Position numbers and translations under genes: made by a program. Shown piece by piece: positions 23,196 through 32,690 of a stretch of DNA of 64,000 nt. This stretch comes from Heterobasidion occidentale. Taxonomy: Eukaryota > Basidiomycota > Agaricomycetes > Russulales > Bondarzewiaceae. The notes under the pieces are model-generated. The model was not told the DNA's origin, made no database searches, and saw nothing but the letters and a program-made list of their open reading frames with translations. Numbering within the stretch: the first letter of the stretch is position 1; the number at the start of each line of letters is the position of its first letter. Location of the stretch: contig JBCAQO010000014.1 in assembly GCA_039111635.1 (NCBI GenBank), forward strand, positions 2,790,001 through 2,854,000, in the 5' to 3' direction.

Positions 23196-23230
23196 TTATG
23201 AGATTGGAGTCGGTGCCGTGACGAGGGAGC

Positions 23231-23845
23231 GTGACGGACGCGGATGGGTCCGGTGGCAACTGGCCGTCGGCTAATCCCACGCGACAAACCACGCGAGACC
23301 ACTGTCCCATAGGCTTCGGGAAGCGAAACGGAGTGTGTCGGAGCTTCAAGCAAAGATCGGGCCGAAAAACGGGCCACTGCGGCGGAACCTCATGTGACCT
23401 CACGGGGCCTCACGGGGGAACCTTACGGGACTTCACAGGACCTTATGTACAGGCACCATTATGGAACTTTATGGGGAATTGTAGAAGATCACGGGCATTG
23501 GACAGTGGACCAAGAACTACAACAAGAACTGTTGCACCATCGCAAGTTCACAACACAACAGGTGGGCACCATCTGGCACCATTATGGAACTTGATGGGCA
23601 ATTGTGGGACTTCACGGGCATTGAACTTCACGGGAACTAGATGTCGGACTAAAAACTGCCTCAAAAACTCAGATGAAGCATTGTTGCGCCGTCGCAAGTG
23701 CAGTAATAAGTAAGAGAAGCGGAAGGTGCTGCGGCAGAGCACATGGCCCTGAGCGAACGCGCCGGCAGCGACTTATCGCGGCAAGCGTCACGCGCTGTGT
23801 TATATCCCCTCGCTCGCTCTCGATGGAACCCCTCCCTCCCTCGCC
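23231..23845. repeat. Intergenic with short direct repeats, upstream of the carboxypeptidase
   Basis: A stretch at about 23385-23660 is built from imperfect direct repeats. CACCATTATGGAACTT occurs twice (about 23455 and 23576), as does CACGGGCATTG, and there are repeated CTCACGGG/CTTCACGG words and two versions of GTTGC(A/G)CC(A/G)TCGCAAGT. No gene is seen. Near its end ATATCCCCTCGCTCGCT lies just upstream of the carboxypeptidase start, and the same sequence precedes the pseudogene copy at 48701. Confidence 0.6.
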
Positions 23846-26033
23846 ATGCACAGCACGACCCTGCCCCTCCTCGCCTGGGGCCTCGCCCTCCTCGCATCCG
23901 CCGCCGCCGCCGCCGCCGCCTCCAAGCGCGAGTTCATCTCCGCCCGCAAGGACACCAAGCTCCGCATCGTCAAGAACTCCGGCGTCTGCGAGACCACCCC
24001 CGGCGTCGCCCAGATCTCCGGCTACATCGACGTCGGCCCCAACATGTCCATGGTCCGTCCTCCCGCCTCTCTGCCCGCAGGTCCTCACCGCCCCCACAGT
24101 GGTTCTGGTTCTTCGAAGCCCGCGAACGCCCAGACACCGCCCCCTTCACGCTTTGGTGCGTCCCCTCGGCAGCCCTGCCACGCCTCGCTCTTGACCGGAC
24201 GCGTGCACAGGCTCAACGGCGGTCCAGGCTGCTCCTCCATGATCGGCCTCTTCCAAGGTGACTTTCTCTCTCTCCCTTCTCTCCCCTTCGCCCGCCCACA
24301 CCCGCACAGAGAACGGTCCCTGTCAGATCCTGCCCGACGGTCAGACTACCGTCCTCAATCCTCACAGGTCCGTTTTCTCTCCTGCTGCGCACCCGGCTCG
24401 ACATCGGCCCATGACACCGCCTCTTCCCACCAGCTGGAACTCCATCAGCAACAGTACGTCACTCCGCTTCACCCCCCCTGTGCCTCGCCACCCATCACCC
24501 CCAAGTGATCTACATCGACCAGCCCATCGGCACCGGCTTCTCCTTCGGCTCCGACACCGTCAACAGCACAGAGGCCGCCGCCCCCTTCGTCTGGGAGGCC
24601 TTCCAGATCCTCTTCGAGAGCGGCGAGTTTGCAAAGTTCGCCAGCAGAGAGTAAGCCCCGTCCTCGGCCTCGCCCCGGCGCCCTCGACCCAACCTTCTGC
24701 GCAGGTTCATCTTCGCGACCGAGAGCTACGGCGGCCACTACGGCCCCAGCTTCGTCACCTACTTTGACCAGCAGAACGCCCTCATCGACGCGCGCAAGCT
24801 GCACGGCGAAAAGGTCCTCGTCAGCGCCCTCATGATCAACAAGTGCGTGTGCCCCCCACCCTTCTGCACATCCATCGCGCCGCTAAACTCACCCCTCCAG
24901 CGGCTGGTATGACCCGCTCCTGCAGAACGAGGCCTACGTCGCCTTCGCCACCGACGCCCCCGGCTACGGCCCGCTCCAGAACGCCTCCGTCCTCGCCCAG
25001 CTCCACGACGACTTTTACAAGCCCGGCGGGTGCAGGGACCAAGAGATCGCCTGCGAGGCCCTCGGCAACACCAACGACGTCAACGCCACCGCGAACCGCA
25101 TCTGCCGTACCGCCGACGACTTTTGCGTGCGTGCCTCGCGCCCTCTCGCTTCGTGCCTTGCTCCGCGCTGACCCGCCGCGCCGCCGCAGGTCGACAACGT
25201 CTTCGTCCCCGCCGTCGGCGACCGCGACTCGGACGACCTCCGCCAGCGCGCCGACTCGCCCACGCCCTTCCCGCCCGAGTCCTACCTCGCCTTCCTCGCC
25301 AACGCGACCGTCAAGGCCCGCATCGGCGCGACGAGCGCGTACAGCGAGTGCGCCGACGCGCCGTTCGAGCTCTTCGACCGCACCGGCGACGTGAGTCCCC
25401 GCGCGACGCGCGCCGTCTCATGCTCATCGACGTGCGATTCAGGACGCGCGCTCGTGGCTCCCCGAGCTCGCCGCGCTCGCCAACTCGCGCCTCAAGCTCC
25501 TCATCTGGGTGCGCGCCCGCGCTTCTCCTGCGCTCTCCCGCTCCCGCTGACCCCCCGTTCAGGCCGGGGACGCCGATATCAAGTACGTCGCGCGCGACGC
25601 GCCTCCTGTCCGACCCTGACCCTGACGCCGCGCGCCTCCGCAGCTGCAACTGGCTCGGCGGCCACGCGTCCGTGCTCGCGATGGACTGGTACGGCAACGA
25701 GACGCTGCACGCGACCCCCTTCGCGAACATCACCATCAACGGCACCGCCGTCGCCGCCGTGCAGAACGTGGACAACTTTTCCTTCGCGTGCGTGTTCGCG
25801 CCATGTCTCTCCCGTCACCTGCATGCCCTGACCCTGACCCCACCACGCGGTTTTGCAGGCGGGTGTATGCGGCCGGACACGAAGTGGTGAGACCCCAGGA
25901 CGCCGTCCGATCCGTCCCGCGCCCACGCTGACTTTTTGCTTTGACTTGCGTCGCGCAGCCCGCCTTCCAGCCGCAAGCCGCGCTCGAGATCTTCGCGCAG
26001 GTGATCCGGAAGGAGCAGCTGCACTCGGTCTGA
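23846..26033 (+). CDS. Serine carboxypeptidase, peptidase family S10
   Basis: ATG 23846 opens a signal peptide (MHSTTLPLLAWGLALLASAA). Exons then give [74 protein letters not shown] and the nucleophile motif FATESYGGHYGPS. The catalytic Asp is in LLIWAGDADIKCNWLGG and the His in VYAAGHEVPAFQPQ; the C-terminus is IFAQVIRKEQLHSV. Length (about 520 aa) and all three catalytic residues fit secreted or vacuolar S10 enzymes that trim C-terminal residues from peptides. N-glycosylation sequons are present (NATV, NETL, NITI). Neighbours are a nitrilase upstream and an LAO downstream, all on the plus strand. A deletion-ridden copy lies at 48640-49026. Confidence 0.92.
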
Positions 26034-26987
26034 GGACAGCCCCCGTCGGTACGTCCCCTGCGTGGCTCGTAGCGTGCGTGAGCCGTCCGTCTGTCGTGCG
26101 GTCCAATATACCCCAATGTGAAGCGCGTCGTGCATGAAGAGTCCTGGATACATTTCCGAGAGCTTTCCGAGAGTGGATTTTCCCCGTGAGTGGATTTCCG
26201 AGGGTGGATTCTCCCCGTGAGTGGACCGTCCCGTCTCCCCCCTGTGTGCATCTTGGGCAGGCCGCCGCTGGTAGGCCATGCCCGCCTCTTTGTAAGCACA
26301 TGCAAGCCCACGTCGTAGAGATCTCCATCCGAATCCTTTGCCCACGATCTTCGACTGTTTTGCTCACCTCGTGGGGTCATGGACTTGAACCGTGCATCGC
26401 ATGCAGACTAACTCGGGCGGTAAGCGATACCTATCCTTTCAGCTTGACGTCGTATCTGCCGTGTCGCCTGGAAATCCAAGCCAGAGCGTTCCGCTCGAGC
26501 CCTTCGCCATGACTGGCTGCCGCTTTGCTCTACTGGGACGGCCGTCGACGGCCACCTCTCGGATCTCACTTCATCGCCTGGGCTAACGATTCTGTATAAA
26601 GGTCGTCTTGCTCGACCGTGCGTTCACGGACTTTGGCACGCATCGCAGACAGGCAGACTGTCTGACTGACTCGAGCGGTGAATCATGCTTGTCCCTCTGG
26701 CTTGACACTGTATCTGCCATGTCGCCTGGAAATCCAAGTCAGAGCGTTCCGTCCAAGCTCGAGCTCTTCGCAGCGACTGGCTGCTGCTTTGCTCTGCTAG
26801 GACACTTGCAAGACGACTGTCGACGGCCATCTCTTGTCATATGAACCTCGATTCGGATCTTGTCATATGAGCCTCAATTCGGATCTTGCTTCATTGCCTG
26901 GGGTATGGATTCCGTATAAAAGCCCGCTGCGAGTCGACTTTGGGTCCACAGATCCAGCTTCACTCGCATCCCCTCTTGAGTACCACA
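26034..26987 (+). promoter_or_regulatory. Tandemly duplicated promoter region of LAO copy 1
   Basis: Two copies of a promoter-sized unit lie head to tail. GTCGCCTGGAAATCCAAG recurs at about 26463 and 26721, each followed by GAGCGTTCCG and GACTGGCTGC and then by a TATA box: TATAAAG at 26595 and TATAAAA at 26915. The second lies 73 bp upstream of the LAO start. A further ~26 bp direct repeat containing CTTGTCATATGA and ATTCGGAT occurs twice at 26834-26886. The first half of the interval (26034-26390) has short AGAGTGGATTTTCCCCGTG repeats near 26170-26220. Confidence 0.65.
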
Positions 26988-28589
26988 ATGCCCTCCGTCC
27001 GTGACGAGTATGCTAAGAAGATTATTGACAATCATCATCTCGGCATAGGCGTCATCCCTCCCCTTCCTCCTGTGGCTCGTAGCTCTGGCGAGACGATCAC
27101 CGTCGGCATCATCGGCGCAGGCGTGGCGGGACTGTTCACTGCGATGCTCTTTGAGAAGGCGATCAAGGACCGTGGCTTGGATATCAAGTACGAGATCCTG
27201 GAAGCCGAGACCGTCGAGGGAGGGCATCCATTCGGCGGAAGGCTGTGGACTCATCGCTTTAGCGACTCGAAGAACGACTATTATGTGAGGCCTGAATCCC
27301 GCTCGCTGTGGTTGATTGGACGCTGATCTTGCACGCCGTCTCGCGTTCATGTCTCCTTCCCTCTTGCTAGGACCGCGGGGCGATGCGGTTTCCCGATATC
27401 CCGTATATGAAGCCCGTCATGGACCTTTTCACCGAACTCGGACTCGATGGAGTCAAAATCCCATATATCATGTCCACCCAGCAGAATATCAGCTTCTTCA
27501 ACGGCAAACGTCTCACCAACATCGAACGCCAAATCAAAACCCACGCAAAAGAATATGACCCATTCGGGGTTCAAGGGATCACCGGCACCGTAGACGAGAT
27601 GATCAAAAGGCAGATCGAACCCTTCGAAAGGGCCTTGAAAGACGACTTTGATAACGGCTGGAAAGCGCTTATGGATTATGATGCATATTCTATGCGTGCG
27701 TATATGCATCAGCATGGAACCGTTCCTGAGGGCAAGTATGACGAACAGGTCAAGTTTGCGCCGACAACTCCCTTACTTTTTGAACTCATACAACTGGCAG
27801 GTTATCTCCCTTCTGGAGACCTTTGATACAGGGACTGGATTTTATGATCTGGCGCTCTCAGAAATCGTCTTGGACTCCCTTGATTTTGACTACGATGGCG
27901 ATGAGACATGGTACTGCATCCAGTAAGCTGCTCCGCGCACTCGGTCGTTAGCTTCGGTCTAACAATGTTTCCCTATCAGGGGTGGCGCCAGCGTTATAGC
28001 GAATGCGATGGCACAGAAACTACCAGAGGGAAAAATTGTCAACGGCAAGCGTGTCACGTCGATCGCTCCTACCACCTCTGGGCTTGAGGTCACCACCTCT
28101 GGAGATCAACGCCCTCGCACGTACTCCCATGTCATCTCGACCATCCCGCTCTCGTGCCTCCGCACAGTCGACACGTCGCAGTGCGAATTCTCGTGGGGCC
28201 TGCAGACCGCTATACGTAGCCTGCATTACGCCGCATCCACCAAAGTCGCGATCAAGTTCAAGGAAAGGTGGTGGGAGCGCAAGGGGCAGATCGGCGGAGT
28301 GTCCAGGACAGACAGGCCGACGCGGGTCGTCGTCTATCCTTCTTATGGCATCGGCGGCGGCGATGCAACCATGATTGTGAGCTACACGTTGGCACAAGAT
28401 GCGTCGCGCTTCAGTCCGTTTTCCGGCAATTGCGACTTGGAAAAGGCTCTGCTGGACGTCATCCTGAAGGATCTCGCTGACATGCACGACATCAAGGATC
28501 ACAACGATCTCCATAACCTGGTATCCGATCATGATGTGTGGTCATGGGACACTCAAGAGAACTCAGCAGGTGTGGTTCAGTTCAAATGA
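26988..28589 (+). pseudogene. L-amino-acid oxidase-like flavoprotein, copy 1, 3' end missing
   Basis: Starts MPSVRDEYAKKIIDNHHLGI; the Rossmann FAD motif is TVGIIGAGVAGLFTAM, followed by GGRLWTHRFSDSKNDYY, DRGAMRFPDIPYMKPVMDLF, GVQGITGTVDEM, TFDTGTGFYDLALSE, GGASVIANAMAQKLPEGK and RTYSHVISTIPLSCLRTVDT, ending at DTQENSAG. These blocks resemble the Laccaria/Hebeloma LAO branch of flavin amine oxidases (oxidation of amino acids to keto acid, ammonia and H2O2); that family link is by motif memory. Compared with copy 2 (49483-51555), everything after the ENSAG exon is absent (the GPGQFT, LHFAGEAASVHHA and ALNSAARA blocks). The sequence becomes unrelated at about 28621, 190 bp before a MITE and the transposon block. 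All preceding exons look open, so loss of the C-terminal FAD-binding part is the main lesion. Confidence 0.8.
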
Positions 28590-28811
28590 TACGACTCGGG
28601 TTCGTTTGTTTGATATTCGTAGGTGTTCAGTTCGACGGATACAACTATCCGACGAATGCACCTGGGAATGATACAGCAATCCCCGGAGGAATACACCAAT
28701 ACATACCTTAACCTGACCATGTCAAAATAAATCTGCCAATACTAGGGATTAACCCAGAAATGACTATGAGCCACAGGTCACATGATGAAAATGTGCTGCT
28801 CAAACCACTAC

Positions 28812-29280
28812 ACCACAAGAGCTATGTGAATAACTGTATTTACAAAAAAATATCTACTGAGCTGAGTTGTTGACGTAGTAATTTTTGACAATGTCTGTTA
28901 AGGGATGCAAGGGAGATTTCCTCCTAGAATCTGTCTACTCATTCACAAAAAGCCATATAATTACATATAATTAGTAGGATCTCTCTCTCCAAGTATGATA
29001 GCACTCATCATTAAACTCATATTGATTATCTCCTTGATAAAAAACTTAGCATTTATAAGATATCTCATTTCATAAATATATCCTTAGAAAGAAATGTTAC
29101 ACATTGAACAAAAATGCATAGTATCTGTTGAAATATATATTTATACTCTAATGGGTAAGAAGAATCCAAGAGGAAATCTGCTTTGCATCCCTTAACAGAC
29201 ATTGTCAAAAATTACTAAGTCAACAACTCAGCTCAGTAGATTTTTTTTTGAAATATAGTTATTCACATAGCCCTTGTGGT
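28812..29280. mobile_element. AT-rich foldback MITE
   Basis: The terminal inverted repeats (28812-28932 and 29159-29280) start ACCACAAG and run through GCTATGTGAATAACT, TACTGAGCTGAGTTGTTGAC and TTTTTGACAATGTCTGTTAA. The 226 bp centre is very AT-rich with no coding capacity. It abuts the old LTR remnant at 29281 directly. Confidence 0.82.
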
Positions 29281-29381
29281 TGTTATGAACTGCTTGTTTA
29301 GTAACCCAAGAGTAACAGGTTCTTCCCTAGGTCGCACAATAGACTGAGGAGTAGACGAAGTCTCGACTGTATCAGGCAATG
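29281..29381 (-). mobile_element. Old inverted LTR remnant, part 1 of 3
   Basis: This is the reverse complement of the 3' end of the chromovirus LTR (starts TGTTATGAACTGCTTG, contains AGTAACCCAAGAGTAACAGG). It is interrupted at CAATG by the solo LTR that follows, and resumes at 30191 and again at 41293. Confidence 0.8.
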
Positions 29382-30190
29382 TGTTAAGACCTGGTCTTCG
29401 CACGTGATGTGCCAGGAGGCTCCTGAGTCACTGAGGGACGTGCCAAATCCAAGTGCGTCCGATAAAGGCACCAGCGGCTACTTGTGTGCGTAATTCGGGA
29501 TGCACGAGGGATTCGTGATGGTATCGTGTCTCCAGGAATGCACAAAGGTTTTCCCACAGGTGTGCGGGTACGACCTGATGCGGACCTGGATGGCAGTAGA
29601 TATGCTGCCCACTAAAGTCGAGATAGAATACTGCTAGTCCTGTATAGAACTCAGCCAGTATTGATATGACGACTGAGTGGTTGAGGATGATGATAGAGAG
29701 AAGCGCAGGGCAAGTCAAACCGATGCTCAAGCAGATGTTCTATTGACAATCAAGAGTCTGGCCTATTGGCAAAGACTATGATGTAGCAGAGGTATGGCTA
29801 GTACCAAAGGTCAAGAGTGAGAACAGGTGGGGAGTAACAAAGGTGAACGAGCTGGCGATACAGGTATCTGGCTCGTTCTATATATACGCGATCCGCTTTA
29901 GGGCAAGATCTACAAGAAGGTCTGTGCTCAAGGCACCAAATAGAAGTAAACGATCAACGATCGGAGTGATGTAATCTATGATGCGATCAGAGAAGCATGA
30001 TGCAATCAATGATGTCAGTGATGTAACTGATCGTTAACCCAGGAACGAAAGATAAGATAAGATAACTCAAATGTCTGTTGGTGAAGTCAGGGAGTCGGTC
30101 ACGGGTATAGGTCATATCCGTTTGGGTCATAGACCACGTGTCATATGATCAGGTGATCATATATCATGTGTTATGAGCCGGCTCTTAACA
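29382..30190. mobile_element. Solo LTR of a second retrotransposon family
   Basis: The 809 bp element begins TGTTAAGACC and ends GGCTCTTAACA (TG...CA, matching short inverted ends). It is flanked by a perfect 5 bp duplication CAATG (29377-29381 and 30191-30195), inside the older LTR remnant. It is unrelated in sequence to the chromovirus LTR. A 100-codon minus-strand frame inside is not considered a gene. Confidence 0.88.
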
Positions 30191-30428
30191 CAATGATACA
30201 GGAGGGAATAATGATTGTTTCAACGAAGTGTCCATATAGGAAGATACAAACAAACGAAGTATACAGTGTGGGGACTGTGTAAGAACAAAGGTTCTACTGT
30301 AGGAAGACAGTAGTGAACGAAGAGAATAGACTGAAGATCCTCAGCCTATTCTATGGGCCTTATATACTGTATAGGGTATAGGGTAAGAGTCTGTATGCTT
30401 CTCTGGGTATCCGCCCCAGGAGAGCTGT
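30191..30428 (-). mobile_element. Old inverted LTR remnant, part 2 of 3
   Basis: This continues the inverted LTR (ATGATACAGGAGGGAATAAT, GGGCCTTATATACTGTATAG) up to GCTGT, where the chromovirus inserted. Confidence 0.8.
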
Positions 30429-31049
30429 TGTTATGACTTGACCGATCGGGACCCTTCGGGGTCGGTCTAACTGATGGATCAAGCATCACATGCTAGGCGG
30501 CTCCACTATGGAGCGTACATCAAGGTATTCGGCATGTCCTTAGGAGCCGACAATACCGATGGTTCTTCAAGACATCGGTAAAGGCTATATGAGAGGGACA
30601 TGAGGCTCACAGAGTTCACACAGTAATGAGAGGCGTATTCACATGCCATGGGCTTAGGGCTTATGGGTAAGCACCTCGTCGCACCATGATGGATCAGTGC
30701 GACTGGAGAAGTACAAGAGTAGGCACTGGCTGAGAGAGACGGCGGCCACAGCTCTCCTAGGATGGAAACCTAGAGAAGCACACGGACTCTTACCCTATAC
30801 CCTATACAGTATATAAGGCCCATAGAATAGGCTGAGGATCTTCAGTCTATTCTCTTTTGTTCTTTCGTATCTCCGAATACGAAGCTCTTCGTTCCCCTGT
30901 ATCTACGCATACAGGATTCTTAGAGCCAATCATTATTCCCTCCTGTATCATTGCCTGATACAGTCGAGACTTCGTCCACCGCTCAGTCCATTGTGCGACC
31001 TAGGGAAGAACCTGTTACTCTTGGGTTACTGAACGAGCAGTTCGTAACA
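30429..31049 (+). repeat. 5' LTR
   Basis: 621 bp, starting TGTTATGACTTGACC and ending CAGTTCGTAACA; perfect terminal TGTTA...TAACA. Contains TATATAA at 30810-30816. Confidence 0.95.
30810..30853 (+). promoter_or_regulatory. LTR TATA box and probable transcript start / self-primer
   Basis: TATATAA (30810-30816) lies 34 bp before AGTCTATTCT (30844-30853). That 10-mer is the exact reverse complement of the sequence just inside the 5' LTR at 31052-31061, as expected if the mRNA 5' end folds back to prime reverse transcription. Confidence 0.65.
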
Positions 31050-31051
31050 CT

Positions 31052-31061
31052 AGAATAGACT
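31052..31061 (+). promoter_or_regulatory. Primer-binding site, self-priming type
   Basis: AGAATAGACT starts three bases after the LTR and is perfectly complementary to AGTCTATTCT in the LTR transcript start region (30844-30853). This is the arrangement known for Tf1/sushi elements. I did not recognise a match to a tRNA 3' end here. Confidence 0.6.
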
Positions 31062-31520
31062 CGCCTTTGCCCCTACCTTGCACCACACTCCGCTTGCTGC
31101 CACACTCTTTCTCACAACCCTCATCGGTGGCATTGACCCCCACCGAAGAGAGTTACTTCACACACCCTGGAGCAAGACCTAGGCCTAGGATTTCCACCAG
31201 GCACTAGACGAACCCATAACCAACTTCGACAGAACAATCGTCCTATCCATCAAAGAGAAAACCGCTGGTATTACTCCGACACCAACCGACCAGCACCCCC
31301 AAACTTTGATAACTGCTCGTACCGAGAAGGACGATACTTCTTCACAAGAGAAGACGAAACAGAAGCTGAGTGGGCTTGGGACGAAATAGCAGAAGACTGG
31401 GTAGCGCCACCCCAGTACAGGAACCCCGAACCGGAAATCCCGGACACATCGGAAGAAGAAGAAGGAACATCTGAGTCCGAATCCTCGGATATTCAAACAC
31501 CGATCAACACCCGAATCATT

Positions 31521-32690
31521 ATGTCGACAAACCCTACAGACCCCCCACTCGTATCATCGGGAAGGGGCAAGCTCAAACTCCCTGATAACTTCGAGGGAGA
31601 CCAAACACAATCACAGAAATTCATTATGAATTGCCTCCTCCTTTTTACAGCAGAACCAGACCGATACAAGACGGATTCAGACAAGGTTTCCCTCGCCCTC
31701 TCATGTATGAGATATGGAACGGCCGGCGTATGGGCGGAAAGTTTCCTAAAAAGGACAGTAGGGGCGACACCGCCCAAAACTGTAGGAACTTGGGACGACT
31801 TCCTTGACAGGTTTAAGCTCCAGTTCAAGGAGACAAACCTTACGGACAAAGCCCGAAGCGCCCTCATGTCCTTTTCTCAGGGGAAGATGACGGTGGATGA
31901 ATATTCAAACCAATTCATCCTTATAGCCGCCGACGCCGACATCACCGACAAGGAACAAGTTCCTTACTTCCAGAGGGGGCTCGATCCGAGGGTCATGGAC
32001 AAGATCTATGACAAAGAAACTCCGCCGAAGGACACGATCCAAGATTGGGTCAATACTGCCTGTGAAATAGATGGACGCTTGAGAGCCCGAAGTGCTCAAA
32101 AAGCGATCCTCGCCAACTCCACCTCATTCCGAAGCGACTTCCTCAATCGCTTCCACCTCCAGCCCGCTCGTCGTTATAACTCTACCACCGCTCCTCGCAG
32201 AATGAACAACCAGGTGGTTGACATGGATATTGACGCCTCTCGCAAAAGAGACGCCGATCGGAACAAGCGTGTATACGATGGCAAGAGACCCGCTCCCTTT
32301 TCCTGCTACAATTACGGAAGACCAGGGCACGGGATAGCTGATTGTCGTTCCCCTCGTAGAGGCGTTCCCCCGTCTCGAGGAAATTCGCGCAAATCGGTGG
32401 GCAGAGGAGGTAGACGAACTCGCGCTGCAGACATGGAGGATGAAGACGAGCAAGAATCCCCGGTGGGAAACAATGCGCGACTACATCGAGGATTGGAGGA
32501 GGGGAGTTCTCATGGCCACCACCGTCGGGTACCACAACCTGGTAATTCGGTGGAACGTGAGGACCCTTCCACGAGAAGGGGAGGATCACGCCAGCGCGAT
32601 GGAGAGCGCTACGTACCGCCTAACGGACGACGAAGCAAACGGGACCCATCATTGATATTAATGGCGTCCGAGCGCTCTTCCAAGGAGTAG
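31521..32690 (+). CDS. gag: Gag polyprotein of the chromovirus
   Basis: The 389-codon frame starts MSTNPTDPPLVSSGRGKLKL and contains the Ty3 capsid blocks GTWDDFLDRFKLQFKETN, ARSALMSFSQGKMTVDEYSN and YFQRGLDPRVMDKIYD. A basic nucleocapsid part carries one zinc knuckle, SCYNYGRPGHGIADC. The second Cys of the CCHC knuckle is Tyr (codon 32313-32315). The same frame stays open upstream to about 31137 with an acidic, gag-like composition (DETEAEWAWDEIAEDW, SEEEEGTSESESSD) but without an ATG. The true start may therefore have been lost, or initiation is at 31521. It would package element RNA into virus-like particles. Confidence 0.8.
   Translation: MSTNPTDPPLVSSGRGKLKLPDNFEGDQTQSQKFIMNCLLLFTAEPDRYKTDSDKVSLALSCMRYGTAGVWAESFLKRTVGATPPKTVGTWDDFLDRFKLQFKETNLTDKARSALMSFSQGKMTVDEYSNQFILIAADADITDKEQVPYFQRGLDPRVMDKIYDKETPPKDTIQDWVNTACEIDGRLRARSAQKAILANSTSFRSDFLNRFHLQPARRYNSTTAPRRMNNQVVDMDIDASRKRDADRNKRVYDGKRPAPFSCYNYGRPGHGIADCRSPRRGVPPSRGNSRKSVGRGGRRTRAADMEDEDEQESPVGNNARLHRGLEEGSSHGHHRRVPQPGNSVEREDPSTRRGGSRQRDGERYVPPNGRRSKRDPSLILMASERSSKE

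Noticed and set aside
29428..29730. 100-codon minus-strand frame inside the solo LTR
   Set aside because: No motif; lies wholly inside an 809 bp LTR with TSD.
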